Origin: Sphingomonas sp. KRR8
GTDB taxonomy: Bacteria; Pseudomonadota; Alphaproteobacteria; Sphingomonadales; Sphingomonadaceae
NCBI RefSeq assembly: GCF_023559245.1
Contig: NZ_CP097462.1
Span: forward strand, 1,798,001 to 1,862,000
Length of the DNA: 64,000 bases
Direction of reading: 5' to 3'
The position numbers and the translations under genes were made by a program. Numbering within the stretch: the stretch's first letter is position 1; every line of letters begins with the position of its first letter. Shown piece after piece: positions 54,567-63,941 of the stretch. The notes under the pieces were generated by a model. That model made no database searches, was not told the origin of the DNA, and saw only the letters and a program-made list of their open reading frames with translations.

Positions 54567-55877
54567 TCAATCGTGCCGGACCTTCAGCATTTGCTCGACC
54601 CGGACCAGCTTTTCGCGCGGCGCCCCGGCGCGGGCGGCGGCCACCTCGGCGGCCTCGATCTTCTGCCAGTCGTGAAATTCGACCGGGTCGCAACCGCGAA
54701 GTTTCAGGATCGCGTCCAGGCCCTCCCCGCCCCGCCGGCCACTGTCGGCGCCATCTGCCGGAAACAGCGCGGCGATCTGCTCCGCCACTTCGTAACCGTC
54801 GGGCCGGTTGGTGCCGATGGTGCCGGTTGGTCCCCGCCGCGCCCAGCCGACGGCGTAGAGCCGGTCAGCGATACGTCCGCCCTCGTTGGGGAAGCGCCCC
54901 AGGCGATCGTCATAGGGGACGCCGGGGATCGCGGGGGTCGCATAGCCGATGCAGCTCACCACCAGCGAACAGGGGATGAGGTAGGTCTCACCCGTGCCCT
55001 CGGCGGTGCCGTCCGGCTGAAGCGCGGTGCGTTCGACCACCAGCCGCTCGGCCCGGCCGTGACCCTCGACGGCCAGTGGCCTGGCGAAGAAGTCGAACAG
55101 GATCCGCTTGGGCTTGGCCGTATCCGCCGCCGCCGCGAAGTCGCGGAGGTGGCCGACCGACTTGCGCTGGCCAGGATCGAGGGCCGCGTCCGTGTCGACC
55201 GGCGGCAGGTCGGCGGGCTCCACCACGGGTTGCGCGTCGGCGAGGTGGCCGAGCTCGCCAAGCTCCTTGGGAGTCATCGCGATCTGTTGCGGCCCGCGCC
55301 GGCCCAGGATGCTGATGGTTCGGATGGCGCTCTGCCCCAGCGCCTCGAAGGCGTGGGAAACGATGTCCGAACCGACGAATTCGGCGGGCGTCTTGGAAAG
55401 GATGCGCGCGACATCCAGCGCGACATTGCCGTTGCCGATGATCGCCGCCGCGGCGCCATCCAGCGGCGGATCAAGGTCGGCGAAGTCGGGGTGGCCATTG
55501 TACCAGCCGACGAACGCCGCCGAGCCAAGCACGCCGGGCAGGTCGTCGCCCGGAATCCCGAGCCGGCGGTCATGCGGCGCGCCGGTCGCCAGCACCACGG
55601 CGTCGTAGAGGGAAAGCATCTCCTCGATCGAGACGTCCGCTCCCAGGTGCACATTGCCGAGGAAGCGAGCGCCCTCTTCCAGCGCCACCTTCTCGTAGCG
55701 CTTGGCCACCGCCTTGATCGACTGGTGGTCGGGCGCAACGCCGAACCGGATCAGGCCGTAAGGCACCGGCAGCCGGTCGAGAATGTCGATCCGCGCCTGA
55801 TCGCCATAGGCCTTGAGCAGCGCCTCGGCGGTGTAGAAGCCGGCGGGTCCGGAGCCGATCACGGCGAAATGGCGCAT
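54567..55877 (-). CDS. Ferredoxin-NADP reductase, FprA/adrenodoxin-reductase type
   Basis: A protein of 436 residues. An N-terminal FAD fold (VIGSGPAGFYTAEALLK at about 5-21), VPYGLIRFGVAPDHQSIK, the NADP fold IIGNGNVALDVARILSK and the C-terminal GTIGTNRPDGYEVAE match the adrenodoxin-reductase-like FprA group. It passes electrons between NADPH and ferredoxin, for example to P450s; no ferredoxin is in the window. AGGAGG precedes ATG 55877. Monocistronic, with the PHA-type gene upstream on the same strand. Confidence 0.9.
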   Translation of the reverse strand: MRHFAVIGSGPAGFYTAEALLKAYGDQARIDILDRLPVPYGLIRFGVAPDHQSIKAVAKRYEKVALEEGARFLGNVHLGADVSIEEMLSLYDAVVLATGAPHDRRLGIPGDDLPGVLGSAAFVGWYNGHPDFADLDPPLDGAAAAIIGNGNVALDVARILSKTPAEFVGSDIVSHAFEALGQSAIRTISILGRRGPQQIAMTPKELGELGHLADAQPVVEPADLPPVDTDAALDPGQRKSVGHLRDFAAAADTAKPKRILFDFFARPLAVEGHGRAERLVVERTALQPDGTAEGTGETYLIPCSLVVSCIGYATPAIPGVPYDDRLGRFPNEGGRIADRLYAVGWARRGPTGTIGTNRPDGYEVAEQIAALFPADGADSGRRGGEGLDAILKLRGCDPVEFHDWQKIEAAEVAAARAGAPREKLVRVEQMLKVRHD

Positions 55878-55948
55878 GGTTGAGGCCTCCTGTCGGGCGG
55901 AGGCTAACGGGTTCGAAAGGCGAAGGCGAGGGCCGGTCCGAAGGGTAC

Positions 55949-56266
55949 CTACTTCCTCCGGTCCTCCAGCAGCAGATCGCTGCCCTTGGCCTTCAATGCC
56001 GCCTCGATCGGCCGCGCGAACATGCCGAGCAGTCCGGGCAGGGCGATGACGCAGCGGACCAGCTTCTCCTCCACGTCGATCTTGGCATCGACGCTCTGGC
56101 CCATGGCCCCTACCGTCATGTCGAGGCGGCTGCCGACCCAATTGCTGGTGACCTCCGCCCCGCCCGGGATGTAACCCTGCAGCTTGTGGATGTTGGCGGC
56201 GATGCGCCGCTGCGCCTCCTCGCGGCCGAGGGTGTGGGGCAGGTCGACATGGATGGGCTGGCTCAT
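55949..56266 (-). CDS. Polyhydroxyalkanoic acid system family protein
   Basis: A protein of 105 residues opening MSQPIHVDLPHTLGREEAQR, with a middle YIPGGAEVTSNWVGSRLDMT and ending KAKGSDLLLEDRRK. This matches the PHA granule-region family (polyhydroxyalkanoic acid system protein), a beta-rich small protein of unknown mechanism found next to or apart from PHA genes. No PHA synthase or phasin lies in the window, so the link is by family name only. Confidence 0.82.
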   Translation of the reverse strand: MSQPIHVDLPHTLGREEAQRRIAANIHKLQGYIPGGAEVTSNWVGSRLDMTVGAMGQSVDAKIDVEEKLVRCVIALPGLLGMFARPIEAALKAKGSDLLLEDRRK

Positions 56267-56328
56267 TCCTGCGACGTGCGTCCGCGCTAATCACTTTTCA
56301 AGCGGCGCTGGTGCTTTAGGCTGACCCT

Positions 56329-57078
56329 ATGCCCCTGGCCGTCATGTTGCTTGCCCTTGCCCAGCCCACCACCGCCGTGGTGACCGCGCCGCCGTTCCAG
56401 GTCGGTCCCTCGATCTGGAACCCGACGGGGGACTATGTGATCGCCGGCCAGGATGAGCCCGGTTACCGGCGCTGGGTGATGGGGCAAAGCTGGCGGCCGG
56501 GCCTGGTCTCCAGCTTCCACCGCTACCTGATGGACAATCAGGTCGCCTTCGTGGTGCCGACCTGGCAACTGCTGCGCACCGCCAGCGACTGGGCCCGGTG
56601 CGGGGCCGATCCGTTCGAAGTGCCGCCGGTCAGTGACTGGCCCAACGTCGTCCAGACCCTTCGCTTCGTCCGCGACTATGTCGTCCCCGCCGTGGGCCGG
56701 GTGGAGCCGGTCAGCGCCTATCGCAACCCGATCCTCAACCAGTGCGCCGGCGGCGCGCGCGAAAGCGTGCACATGACCATGTCGGCGATCGACCTGGTGC
56801 CGCTGGTCCCCATCGACCGCGGGGTCCTGATGAGCAGGCTGTGCGCGGCCCATGCAATCAATGGCCCGCGCTACAATGTCGGCCTTGGCTTCTACGCCAA
56901 GCTGCGCTTCCACGTGGACAGCTGGAAATATCGCACGTGGGGCCGCAACGATGGCGGCAGCCTCGCCTGTCCCTCGCCCGTGGTGCGAATGGCGCCGCCG
57001 GCCGCGCCACCAACAACCGCTCCGGCCAGCGACCCGCTGGGCACCACGCCGCAGCCCGACCCACTGGCACCGCGCTGA
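56329..57078 (+). CDS. Secreted M15-like D-Ala-D-Ala carboxypeptidase-fold protein
   Basis: A protein of 249 residues with a short hydrophobic leader (about 1-18). The VanY/M15 type zinc motif is readable: SAYRNPILNQCAGGARESVH then six residues to Asp (MSAIDLVP), and a late His in RFHVDSWKYRTWG. A Pro/Thr-rich tail follows. It probably trims peptidoglycan peptides. It is 62 bases upstream of clpB on the same strand and may share its transcript, although a candidate clpB control site lies between them. Confidence 0.8.
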   Translation: MPLAVMLLALAQPTTAVVTAPPFQVGPSIWNPTGDYVIAGQDEPGYRRWVMGQSWRPGLVSSFHRYLMDNQVAFVVPTWQLLRTASDWARCGADPFEVPPVSDWPNVVQTLRFVRDYVVPAVGRVEPVSAYRNPILNQCAGGARESVHMTMSAIDLVPLVPIDRGVLMSRLCAAHAINGPRYNVGLGFYAKLRFHVDSWKYRTWGRNDGGSLACPSPVVRMAPPAAPPTTAPASDPLGTTPQPDPLAPR

Positions 57079-57089
57079 GATCACCCTTG

Positions 57090-57107
57090 TGTTGCTGATT
57101 GGCAACA
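57090..57107. promoter_or_regulatory. 18-base dyad in the clpB upstream region
   Basis: TGTTGC-N6-GCAACA is a perfect inverted repeat centred 43 bases before the clpB start. It overlaps CCCTTG, which could serve as a heat-shock sigma -35. A matching -10 is not clear. It may be an operator for a heat-shock repressor-type protein, or a small hairpin; this is weak. Confidence 0.35.
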
Positions 57108-57141
57108 CTACCTTACACCTATCGTAGGGGACAGCAGCTTC

Positions 57142-59739
57142 ATGGATTTCGAGAAACTCACCGACCGCGCCAAGGGCTTCGTGCAGGCGGCGCAGACGAT
57201 TGCCGTGCGGGAACACCACCAGCGGATCACGCCCGGGCATCTGCTCAAGGCACTGCTCGACGATGAGCAGGGGCTGGCCGCCGGACTGATCAATGCCGCC
57301 GGCGGCGACGCCAAGGCCGCCCAGCGGGAGGCCGATGCGCTGGTCGCCAAGGTGCCCGCCGTCACCGGAACGGGCGCGACCTCCGCGCCCGCGCTCGACG
57401 GCGACGTGATCCGCCTGATGGACCAGGCCGAGCAGGTCGCGAAGAAGGCGGGCGACAGCTATGTCACCGTGCAGCGGATCCTGCTGGCGATGGCGCTGGC
57501 CAAGGGCACGGACGTGGCTACCGCGCTGGAGCGGGCGGGCGTCCGGCCGCTGGCGCTCAACGCCGCCATCGACAAGCTCCAGGGTGGCCGCACCGCCGAC
57601 ACGCAGGGTGCCGAGGACCGGCTGGACGCGTTGAAGAAGTTCGCCCGTGACCTCACCCAGGCCGCGCGCGACGGCAAGCTGGACCCGGTCATCGGCCGCG
57701 ACGAGGAAATCCGCCGCACCATCCAGGTGCTGGCCCGCCGGACCAAGAACAATCCGGTGCTGATCGGCGAACCCGGCGTCGGCAAGACCGCCATCGTCGA
57801 AGGGCTCGCCATTCGGATGATGAACGGCGACGTGCCCGATGGCCTCAAGGACCGCCGGCTGCTCAGCCTCGACATGGGTTCGCTGATCGCCGGCGCGAAG
57901 TATCGCGGTGAGTTCGAGGAACGCCTCAAGGGCGTGCTCGACGAGGTGAAGGCCGCAGCGGGCGAGATCATCCTGTTCATCGACGAAATGCACACGCTGG
58001 TGGGAGCCGGGAAGAGCGAAGGCGCGATGGACGCCTCCAACCTCCTCAAGCCGGCCCTTGCCCGCGGTGAGCTTCACTGCATCGGTGCCACCACGCTCGA
58101 TGAATATCGCAAGCACGTCGAGAAGGACCCGGCGCTGGAGCGCCGCTTCCAGCCGGTGTTCGTGGGCGAGCCGACGGTCGAGGACACCATCTCCATCCTG
58201 CGCGGGCTGAAGGAGAAATATGAGCTTCACCACGGCATCACGATCACCGACCCGGCGATCGTGGCGGCGGCGACGCTCAGCAACCGCTACATCTCCGACC
58301 GCTTCCTGCCGGACAAGGCGATCGACCTGATGGACGAGGCTGCGAGCCGGATCCGGATGGAGGTCGAGAGCAAGCCGGAGGAGATCGAGAATCTCGACCG
58401 GCGGATCATGCAGCTCAAGATCGAGCGCGAGGCGCTGAAGCGGGAAAAGGACGCGGCGTCGCGCGACCGGCTCGGCAACCTGGAAACCGAACTCGGCAAC
58501 CTGGAACAGCAGTCGGCCGAACTGACCCAGCGCTGGCACGCGGAGAAGGAGAAGATCGCCGCCGCTTCCAAGGTGCAGGAACAGCTCGACGCCGCCCGGC
58601 TGGAGCTGGAGCAGGCCCAGCGCGGGGGCGACCTCGCCAAGGCCGGCGAGCTTGCCTACGGGCGCATCCCGGCCCTGGAAAAGCAGCTGGAGGAGGCGCG
58701 CACCGCCACCCAGCACGCCATGCTGCGGGAGGAAGTCACCGACCAGGACATCGCCGCCGTGGTCAGCCGCTGGACCGGGGTTCCGGTCGAGCGGATGATG
58801 GAAGGCGAACGCGACAAATTGCTGCAGATGGAGCAGCTGATCGGCAAGCGCGTGATCGGCCAGGACCAGGCGGTGAAGGCCGTCTCCACCGCTGTCCGCC
58901 GCGCCCGCGCAGGGCTTCAGGACCCCAATCGTCCGCTGGGCAGCTTCCTGTTCCTGGGTCCGACCGGCGTCGGCAAGACCGAGCTGACCAAGGCGCTGGC
59001 CGAATTCCTGTTCGACGATCCCACCGCGATGGTCCGCATCGACATGAGCGAGTTCATGGAGAAGCATGCCGTCGCCCGGCTGATCGGCGCTCCTCCCGGC
59101 TATGTCGGCTATGAGGAAGGTGGTGTGCTGACCGAAGCGGTTCGCCGCCGGCCCTATCAGGTCGTGCTGTTCGACGAGGTGGAGAAGGCGCACGGCGACG
59201 TGTTCAACGTTCTGCTCCAGGTGCTTGACGACGGGCGGCTGACCGACGGGCAGGGCCGCACGGTCGACTTCACCAACACGATCATCATCCTGACGTCGAA
59301 CCTCGGCAGCCAGTATCTCGCCGCCCTTGCGGACGACGAGTCGGTGGAAAAGGCCGAGCCGCAGGTGATGGACGTGGTCCGCAGTCATTTCCGGCCCGAG
59401 TTCCTCAATCGCCTCGACGAGATCATCCTGTTCCATCGGCTGTCGGCGGCGAACATGGCGCCGATCGTCGACATTCAGGTCGACCGGCTCCGCAAGCTGC
59501 TGACCGATCGCAAGATCAAGCTGGAGCTGACCGACGCGGCACGGGCCTGGCTGGCGCGGGTGGGCTACGATCCGACGTACGGAGCGCGGCCGCTCAAGCG
59601 CGCGGTCCAGCGCTATCTGCAGGACCCGCTGGCCGACCTCATCCTCAGGGGCGATGTCCGCGACGGTTCAACGGTACGCGCGGACGAAGACGACGGCGGA
59701 CTAAAGCTGGAGCCGGTGGCCGAGCCGCAGCCGGCCTGA
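57142..59739 (+). CDS. clpB: Disaggregase ClpB
   Basis: A protein of 865 residues, full-length ClpB. An N-terminal double Clp domain (about 1-145), the first AAA+ domain with Walker A GEPGVGKT at about 209-216, a coiled-coil M domain (about 400-525), the second AAA+ with GPTGVGKT at about 606-613, and a C-terminal domain. It dissolves protein aggregates with DnaK. The 63-base gap before it holds an inverted repeat; heat-shock control is expected from the family but not proven by the sequence. Confidence 0.97.
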   Translation: MDFEKLTDRAKGFVQAAQTIAVREHHQRITPGHLLKALLDDEQGLAAGLINAAGGDAKAAQREADALVAKVPAVTGTGATSAPALDGDVIRLMDQAEQVAKKAGDSYVTVQRILLAMALAKGTDVATALERAGVRPLALNAAIDKLQGGRTADTQGAEDRLDALKKFARDLTQAARDGKLDPVIGRDEEIRRTIQVLARRTKNNPVLIGEPGVGKTAIVEGLAIRMMNGDVPDGLKDRRLLSLDMGSLIAGAKYRGEFEERLKGVLDEVKAAAGEIILFIDEMHTLVGAGKSEGAMDASNLLKPALARGELHCIGATTLDEYRKHVEKDPALERRFQPVFVGEPTVEDTISILRGLKEKYELHHGITITDPAIVAAATLSNRYISDRFLPDKAIDLMDEAASRIRMEVESKPEEIENLDRRIMQLKIEREALKREKDAASRDRLGNLETELGNLEQQSAELTQRWHAEKEKIAAASKVQEQLDAARLELEQAQRGGDLAKAGELAYGRIPALEKQLEEARTATQHAMLREEVTDQDIAAVVSRWTGVPVERMMEGERDKLLQMEQLIGKRVIGQDQAVKAVSTAVRRARAGLQDPNRPLGSFLFLGPTGVGKTELTKALAEFLFDDPTAMVRIDMSEFMEKHAVARLIGAPPGYVGYEEGGVLTEAVRRRPYQVVLFDEVEKAHGDVFNVLLQVLDDGRLTDGQGRTVDFTNTIIILTSNLGSQYLAALADDESVEKAEPQVMDVVRSHFRPEFLNRLDEIILFHRLSAANMAPIVDIQVDRLRKLLTDRKIKLELTDAARAWLARVGYDPTYGARPLKRAVQRYLQDPLADLILRGDVRDGSTVRADEDDGGLKLEPVAEPQPA

Positions 59740-59744
59740 CGTCC

Positions 59745-60407
59745 CTAGGGCTGGTCGCCGAACAACCTCTGGAGATTGGCCTGAACGACCTGCAGCCGGG
59801 CGTAATTGTCCGGCTGCATGGTCAGGCCCTCCAGCGCTGCAACCTCGTTCAGCTCAAACAGCAGCTCGCGCTTGGCCGGCTCGGCGACACGGCTCTGGAT
59901 GAAGGTGATCGCCACCAGCCGCTCACCCCGCGTGACGGGCTCCACCTCATGCAGCATGGTCGACGGGTAGAGGATGGCCTGGCCCGGCGGCAGGCGGAAG
60001 CGAATGTCCTGATCGCCCGAGCGGACGTGCAGCGCGCCCCCGTCGTAGCTGTCGAGATCGCTGAGGAAGATGGTGCAGCTGATGTCGCTGCGCAGGGTGC
60101 CGCCGGGCAGCTCCAGATAGGCGGCGTCGGCATGCATCCCGTAGTGCATGCCCGGTCCGTACCGGGTCAGCAGCGGCGGGGCGAGCTGCGCAGGAAAGCA
60201 GAATTCGCGGAATTCGGCGCTGCGCAGCATCGCGTCGCGCAGCAGGCTGGCGCTGCGCTGGTAAGCCTGCCCGTCATGCAACTGGAGGTTCTGCTTGGCC
60301 CGATTATGCGGATTGCTGATCCGTCCTTCGACAAAGCTTCCAGCGGCCGCGATCCGGCGGCACTCGGCCACCTCGTCGGCCGTCAGCAACTGAAGCACCC
60401 GGTACAT
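59745..60407 (-). CDS. piuC: Fe(II)/2-oxoglutarate dioxygenase, PiuC/YbiX type
   Basis: A protein of 220 residues. The metal triad is visible as His92-x-Asp94 in GMHADAAYL and His153 in TMLHEVEPV, with Arg163 (TRGERLVAITFIQS) to bind 2-oxoglutarate. The PiuC/YbiX family is often linked to iron and TonB receptors. It is the distal gene of the leftward group with the small cysteine protein, the AspH-type hydroxylase and the sulfotransferase. Its substrate is not known. Confidence 0.9.
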   Translation of the reverse strand: MYRVLQLLTADEVAECRRIAAAGSFVEGRISNPHNRAKQNLQLHDGQAYQRSASLLRDAMLRSAEFREFCFPAQLAPPLLTRYGPGMHYGMHADAAYLELPGGTLRSDISCTIFLSDLDSYDGGALHVRSGDQDIRFRLPPGQAILYPSTMLHEVEPVTRGERLVAITFIQSRVAEPAKRELLFELNEVAALEGLTMQPDNYARLQVVQANLQRLFGDQP

Positions 60408-60445
60408 CGCTTATCCGCCCCGCTCTCGATGTCGCCGGTGGCTGC

Positions 60446-60706
60446 TCAATTTCCTTTGGTCGGACGGTTCTGCTGCTGGAGGTCCACCTCGGTCCGGGCC
60501 TGACGCCGGCGCTCCGCCCATTCGGCGCGGGTGGCGCAGACCTTGTGGCCCTTGAGCCGCGAGCCGAGCTCTTCCTGAACCTCGCAGATGACTTCATTCG
60601 GATCCTTGCCAGCGACCCGATCGACCGACTCCCTCGTCGCCGATGCGGTCGGCCCGGTGAGTGCCGGATCGGCGCCGAAGATCATAAGGAGGGCAAGTCC
60701 AATCAT
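60446..60706 (-). CDS. Small secreted protein with two cysteines
   Basis: A protein of 86 residues from ATG 60706, spaced well from GGGAG; ATG 60712 is two codons further upstream. A signal-type leader (about 1-18) is followed by a mature part with DPNEVICEVQEELGSRLKGH then KVCATRAEWAERRRQ. The two cysteines flanking a GSRL turn recur in a small secreted family I recall from sphingomonads and Caulobacter. It sits 38 bases upstream of piuC and 77 downstream of the AspH-type gene. No function is known. Confidence 0.78.
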   Translation of the reverse strand: MIGLALLMIFGADPALTGPTASATRESVDRVAGKDPNEVICEVQEELGSRLKGHKVCATRAEWAERRRQARTEVDLQQQNRPTKGN

Positions 60707-60783
60707 CGTCATACTCCCTAGACACAAAGCGAGACGGATGGTGCTTCAGTCCGCCGTTCGAGGCAACGCCTTTTCGACGGGCG

Positions 60784-61941
60784 TCAAAGGCCGCCTGCAG
60801 CGCCCCCTTCGGAGGCGATCAGGGCCGCGACGGCCTTCCGTTCGGCAGCGGACAGGTCGGGGTGCCAGACGTCGAAGATCAGCACGATGCGCAAGTCGTC
60901 GCTCGGGTTCATCGCTTCATGCTCGATGGTGTCGTCGAACACGAAGGCGCGGCCGCGTTCCCACAAACGCGTCTCCGCCCCGACCCGGAACCAGCAGCCC
61001 GGAGGGACCACCAGCGGCAAGTGGCAGACCAGCCGCGCGTTGTTGTAGCCGACATGGGCGGGAATGGCCGTATGCGGCGCCAGCAGCGAGAACATGGCGT
61101 TGGGCGAGGCACCCTCGATGTGCGGCTGGCCGAACCGCTCCAGCAGCGCCAGCGTTTGGGGGCAGTGGCGGGCATTGCTCTCGATCCGCTCGCCGTTGCG
61201 GAACAGGTGAATCGCGGTCCAGTCGCGATTCCAGTTGAGCGACCGCCACTGGTCGAGTGGTTCATGCGCCGCATATTGAATGTAGGGCACCAGCTCCGCG
61301 CGCTCGGCGGTGAGCACCGTCTGAAGTTCGTCGGCGATGGTCTCGGTCGCCGCCTCAAGCTCGGCCAGCCACGGGAAACGTGACCGCGGATGATATTCCC
61401 GCTCGGTGATACCGGGGTAGCTGAAGTGCGTCGGCGTCGAGTGGAACGGCCGTGTCTTGCGCAGCGTGTTGGAACGGAAGCGGGCGATACGCACCTGCTC
61501 ATCCTCACCCGCTTCCGCTTCGACCTGGGCCGTCGCCGACGCGAGCCGGGCTTCACGGTCGGCCAGCCAGCGCGCATGCACCTCCTCCCCCTGGCGGAGC
61601 GCGGTCGCGAGCGGGGGCGCAAGGTCCCCCTCGGGCTTCTGCGAGATGGCCGCCGCCCACGCTTCACCAGCGGCCGGATCCTCCTGGGTGGTGAGGATCG
61701 ACGCCTTGAGCAGCAGCGCCGTGAAATCGAGCGGGCTTTGTTCGAGCGCCTTGTGCACCGCCGCCAGCGCGACCAGCGGCTTGCGCAGCGCGCGGCTGAC
61801 CGCCGCGAATTTCAGCCACAGCGCCGGGTCGTTCCCGACCATCTCGGCCGCCCGGCCAAGCAGCTGGTGCGCGCGGACAAGATTACCCGTTGCCGCTGCC
61901 CGGTCCGCTTCAGCGGTAAGGGCGGCGGCGTCCTGGCTCAT
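60784..61941 (-). CDS. TPR protein with aspartyl/asparaginyl beta-hydroxylase domain
   Basis: A protein of 385 residues. The first 110 residues are TPR-like helices (AAATGNLVRAHQLLGRAAEM). The C-terminal 190 form an AspH-type 2-oxoglutarate dioxygenase: IPAHVGYNNARLVCHLPL holds the first metal His, and RAFVFDDTIEHEAMNPSDD the second. No membrane segment. AspH domains hydroxylate Asp or Asn in target proteins or small molecules. Its ATG overlaps the sulfotransferase stop by four bases. Confidence 0.88.
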   Translation of the reverse strand: MSQDAAALTAEADRAAATGNLVRAHQLLGRAAEMVGNDPALWLKFAAVSRALRKPLVALAAVHKALEQSPLDFTALLLKASILTTQEDPAAGEAWAAAISQKPEGDLAPPLATALRQGEEVHARWLADREARLASATAQVEAEAGEDEQVRIARFRSNTLRKTRPFHSTPTHFSYPGITEREYHPRSRFPWLAELEAATETIADELQTVLTAERAELVPYIQYAAHEPLDQWRSLNWNRDWTAIHLFRNGERIESNARHCPQTLALLERFGQPHIEGASPNAMFSLLAPHTAIPAHVGYNNARLVCHLPLVVPPGCWFRVGAETRLWERGRAFVFDDTIEHEAMNPSDDLRIVLIFDVWHPDLSAAERKAVAALIASEGGAAGGL

Positions 61942-63941
61942 GGCTCGACCGAGTATCCGAACTTGTCGGCCCAGGGGCGGATCACCGGGATGATCGGCGC
62001 CAGCTGCCGCGCATAGCGATGCCAGCGCCCCTTGGAGCGGGTGTAGATCGGCTCGACCACCTGGGCATAGCTGGCAGTGCTGATATGGCCCCGGCTGCTC
62101 GCCGTCTTCTGATGGTCCAGCAGTTCATCCTGCCAGGACAGACCAAGCCATTCGACCAGTGGGCGAAGCTGCGCCGCCGGATCGTCGACCATCTGTTCGT
62201 AGACCATGGTGTGGACCGGCGGGCTGAACACCGCCCGGCTCTTCTCCCACGTCGAGAAGGTGAGGTCGTACGTCTCCGCGGCCAGTTCGGGGACGAGGAA
62301 ATTTGCCATCCCGTGGTTCGGGCGGAAATTGGTCGTCAGGCAGCTCAGCAGAACGTCCAGCGGATGGCGCAGCGCCAGGATGAAGCGGGCGTCGGGGAAC
62401 AGGCGAAGGATCGCCGGCACCTTGTTGAGGTGCAGCGGCTGCTTGTCGATCAGCAGCGTGCCCGGTCGAAGCGGAGCGACGCTGTTCGCCCGCTCGAAAT
62501 AGGTGTCACGCGCCTTGGCGACCTGCTCCCGGGTCACGGTCGGGAACGCGGCCGGTCCTCCGAGCTGCTCCTCGATCTCGGCGATGAACGGCTCTTCCTC
62601 AAGCACCTGCACCCCCGGATGGCCCATCAGGATGGTGTCGAGCAACGTCGTGCCGGAGCGCGGAAAGCCCACCAGGAAGGCCGGCGTCGGCCGATCGAGC
62701 GGGAGGTCGTGGCGGGTCCAACTCGCGGCCCATTCCGGCGTGAGCAGGTCGCTCATCGTCCGAACCTGCGCACGGTACAGGGCCGCCCGGTCGAGCGGCT
62801 TGCCTGGATCATCGATCCAATACTGGTTCATTTCCATGAACGAGTCCCACGCCTCGTCCGTCCGGCCAAGACGATCGAGCAGCTGGCCGCGGACGTGCGC
62901 GCGCCGCCCAGGCAGAACGGTCTCCGCCGATCCGTCGAGCGCGGTCAGGGCCTCCTCGAAGCGGCCCTCGCGCTTGCGCTTGAGAGCTTCGACGAAGCCG
63001 ATCTCCGGCTCCGGTGCCCCGGCGGACCGAGCCTTCTCCAGCAGGGCGTCGAGCTCCCCTTCTCGGTTGGTGCGCTCCAGCAGCGAGCCGAGACCCTGAT
63101 AGGCGGCGAACAGGGTGGGCTGGTGGGCAATCACCCGGTCGTACAGGCGCTCCGCCTCGTCGAACTGGTTGCGGAAACCATACTCCTGGGCAAGGTCGGC
63201 GGTCAGCGCCATGTCCGCAGGATCGCGCGCCACCGCATTGCGCAGGGCCGAAAGGCTCGGCTCTTCATGCCCGGCTAGCTTGTAGAGATTGTAGAGGCTG
63301 GTCCACGGCTTGGGATCGTCGGGGAAATGCTCGGTCATGGCGAGCAGGACCCGTTCGGCTTCAGCACCGTCACCGCTGTCGATCAGCACCTCGGAGAGGT
63401 TGAGCTGGATCGGCGCGGAATCAGGAACCAGCGTGAGGGCCTGGCGGAGCGCGGCGATCGCGGCTTCATGCTCGCCTAGCGCGTTGAGCGAGGTTCCAAG
63501 GTTGTTCCAGCTCGACCAGTCCGCTGGATCGGCGGCGACGACCTTGGAGTAGGCGTCGCGCGCCTCGGTGAAGCGGTTGAGCTGCTGCGCGGCATGGCCA
63601 CGATAGCGCCACAACCGAAGGCTCGGGTCGGCGGCGGCCCGCTCGGCCGGAACCGCATCGAGCAATTCGGCGAAGCGCCCCTGGGTGCTCAGCGCCTCGG
63701 CAAGGTTGCCGCGAACGGTGAGATCGTCCGGACGGGCGGAGAGAGTCTGATGCAGGTGCTCGGCCGCCCGGTCGAAATCGCCGATCCGCAGCGCGACCGT
63801 GCCGACCAGCGCATGCAGGACTGGGTCCGACCGCTGCCCAAGCGCGGCTTCGCCGGCGGCGATCGCGTCCTGGTAGCGACCCTGGCGGACAAGAGTGGCG
63901 GCTTGCTGCAGCGCCTGATCGGAGAGGGTAGCGGTGGTCAT
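61938..63941 (-). CDS. TPR-sulfotransferase fusion
   Basis: A protein of 667 residues. About 340 N-terminal residues are tandem TPR repeats (for example ALSTQGRFAELLDAV, WSSWNNLGTSLNALGEHEAA). The rest is a PAPS sulfotransferase: the 5'-phosphosulfate loop GFPRSGTTLLDTIL lies at about 419-432 and the 3'-phosphate site FILALRHPLDVLLSC about 100 residues later. Such TPR-sulfotransferases are common in alphaproteobacteria and usually uncharacterised; tyrosine or glycan sulfation is possible. Upstream is 59 bases to the window edge. It is the first gene of the leftward cluster. Confidence 0.9.
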   Translation of the reverse strand: MTTATLSDQALQQAATLVRQGRYQDAIAAGEAALGQRSDPVLHALVGTVALRIGDFDRAAEHLHQTLSARPDDLTVRGNLAEALSTQGRFAELLDAVPAERAAADPSLRLWRYRGHAAQQLNRFTEARDAYSKVVAADPADWSSWNNLGTSLNALGEHEAAIAALRQALTLVPDSAPIQLNLSEVLIDSGDGAEAERVLLAMTEHFPDDPKPWTSLYNLYKLAGHEEPSLSALRNAVARDPADMALTADLAQEYGFRNQFDEAERLYDRVIAHQPTLFAAYQGLGSLLERTNREGELDALLEKARSAGAPEPEIGFVEALKRKREGRFEEALTALDGSAETVLPGRRAHVRGQLLDRLGRTDEAWDSFMEMNQYWIDDPGKPLDRAALYRAQVRTMSDLLTPEWAASWTRHDLPLDRPTPAFLVGFPRSGTTLLDTILMGHPGVQVLEEEPFIAEIEEQLGGPAAFPTVTREQVAKARDTYFERANSVAPLRPGTLLIDKQPLHLNKVPAILRLFPDARFILALRHPLDVLLSCLTTNFRPNHGMANFLVPELAAETYDLTFSTWEKSRAVFSPPVHTMVYEQMVDDPAAQLRPLVEWLGLSWQDELLDHQKTASSRGHISTASYAQVVEPIYTRSKGRWHRYARQLAPIIPVIRPWADKFGYSVEP

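Noticed and set aside
57090-57107. CIRCE/HrcA operator
   Set aside because: The dyad sequence and its six-base spacer do not match the TTAGCACTC-N9-GAGTGCTAA form.
56287-59436. Open frame of 1049 codons antisense to clpB
   Set aside because: It is a GC-skew shadow of the clpB codons: composition is unlike a protein family and no domain or ribosome site is seen, while clpB has every expected motif.
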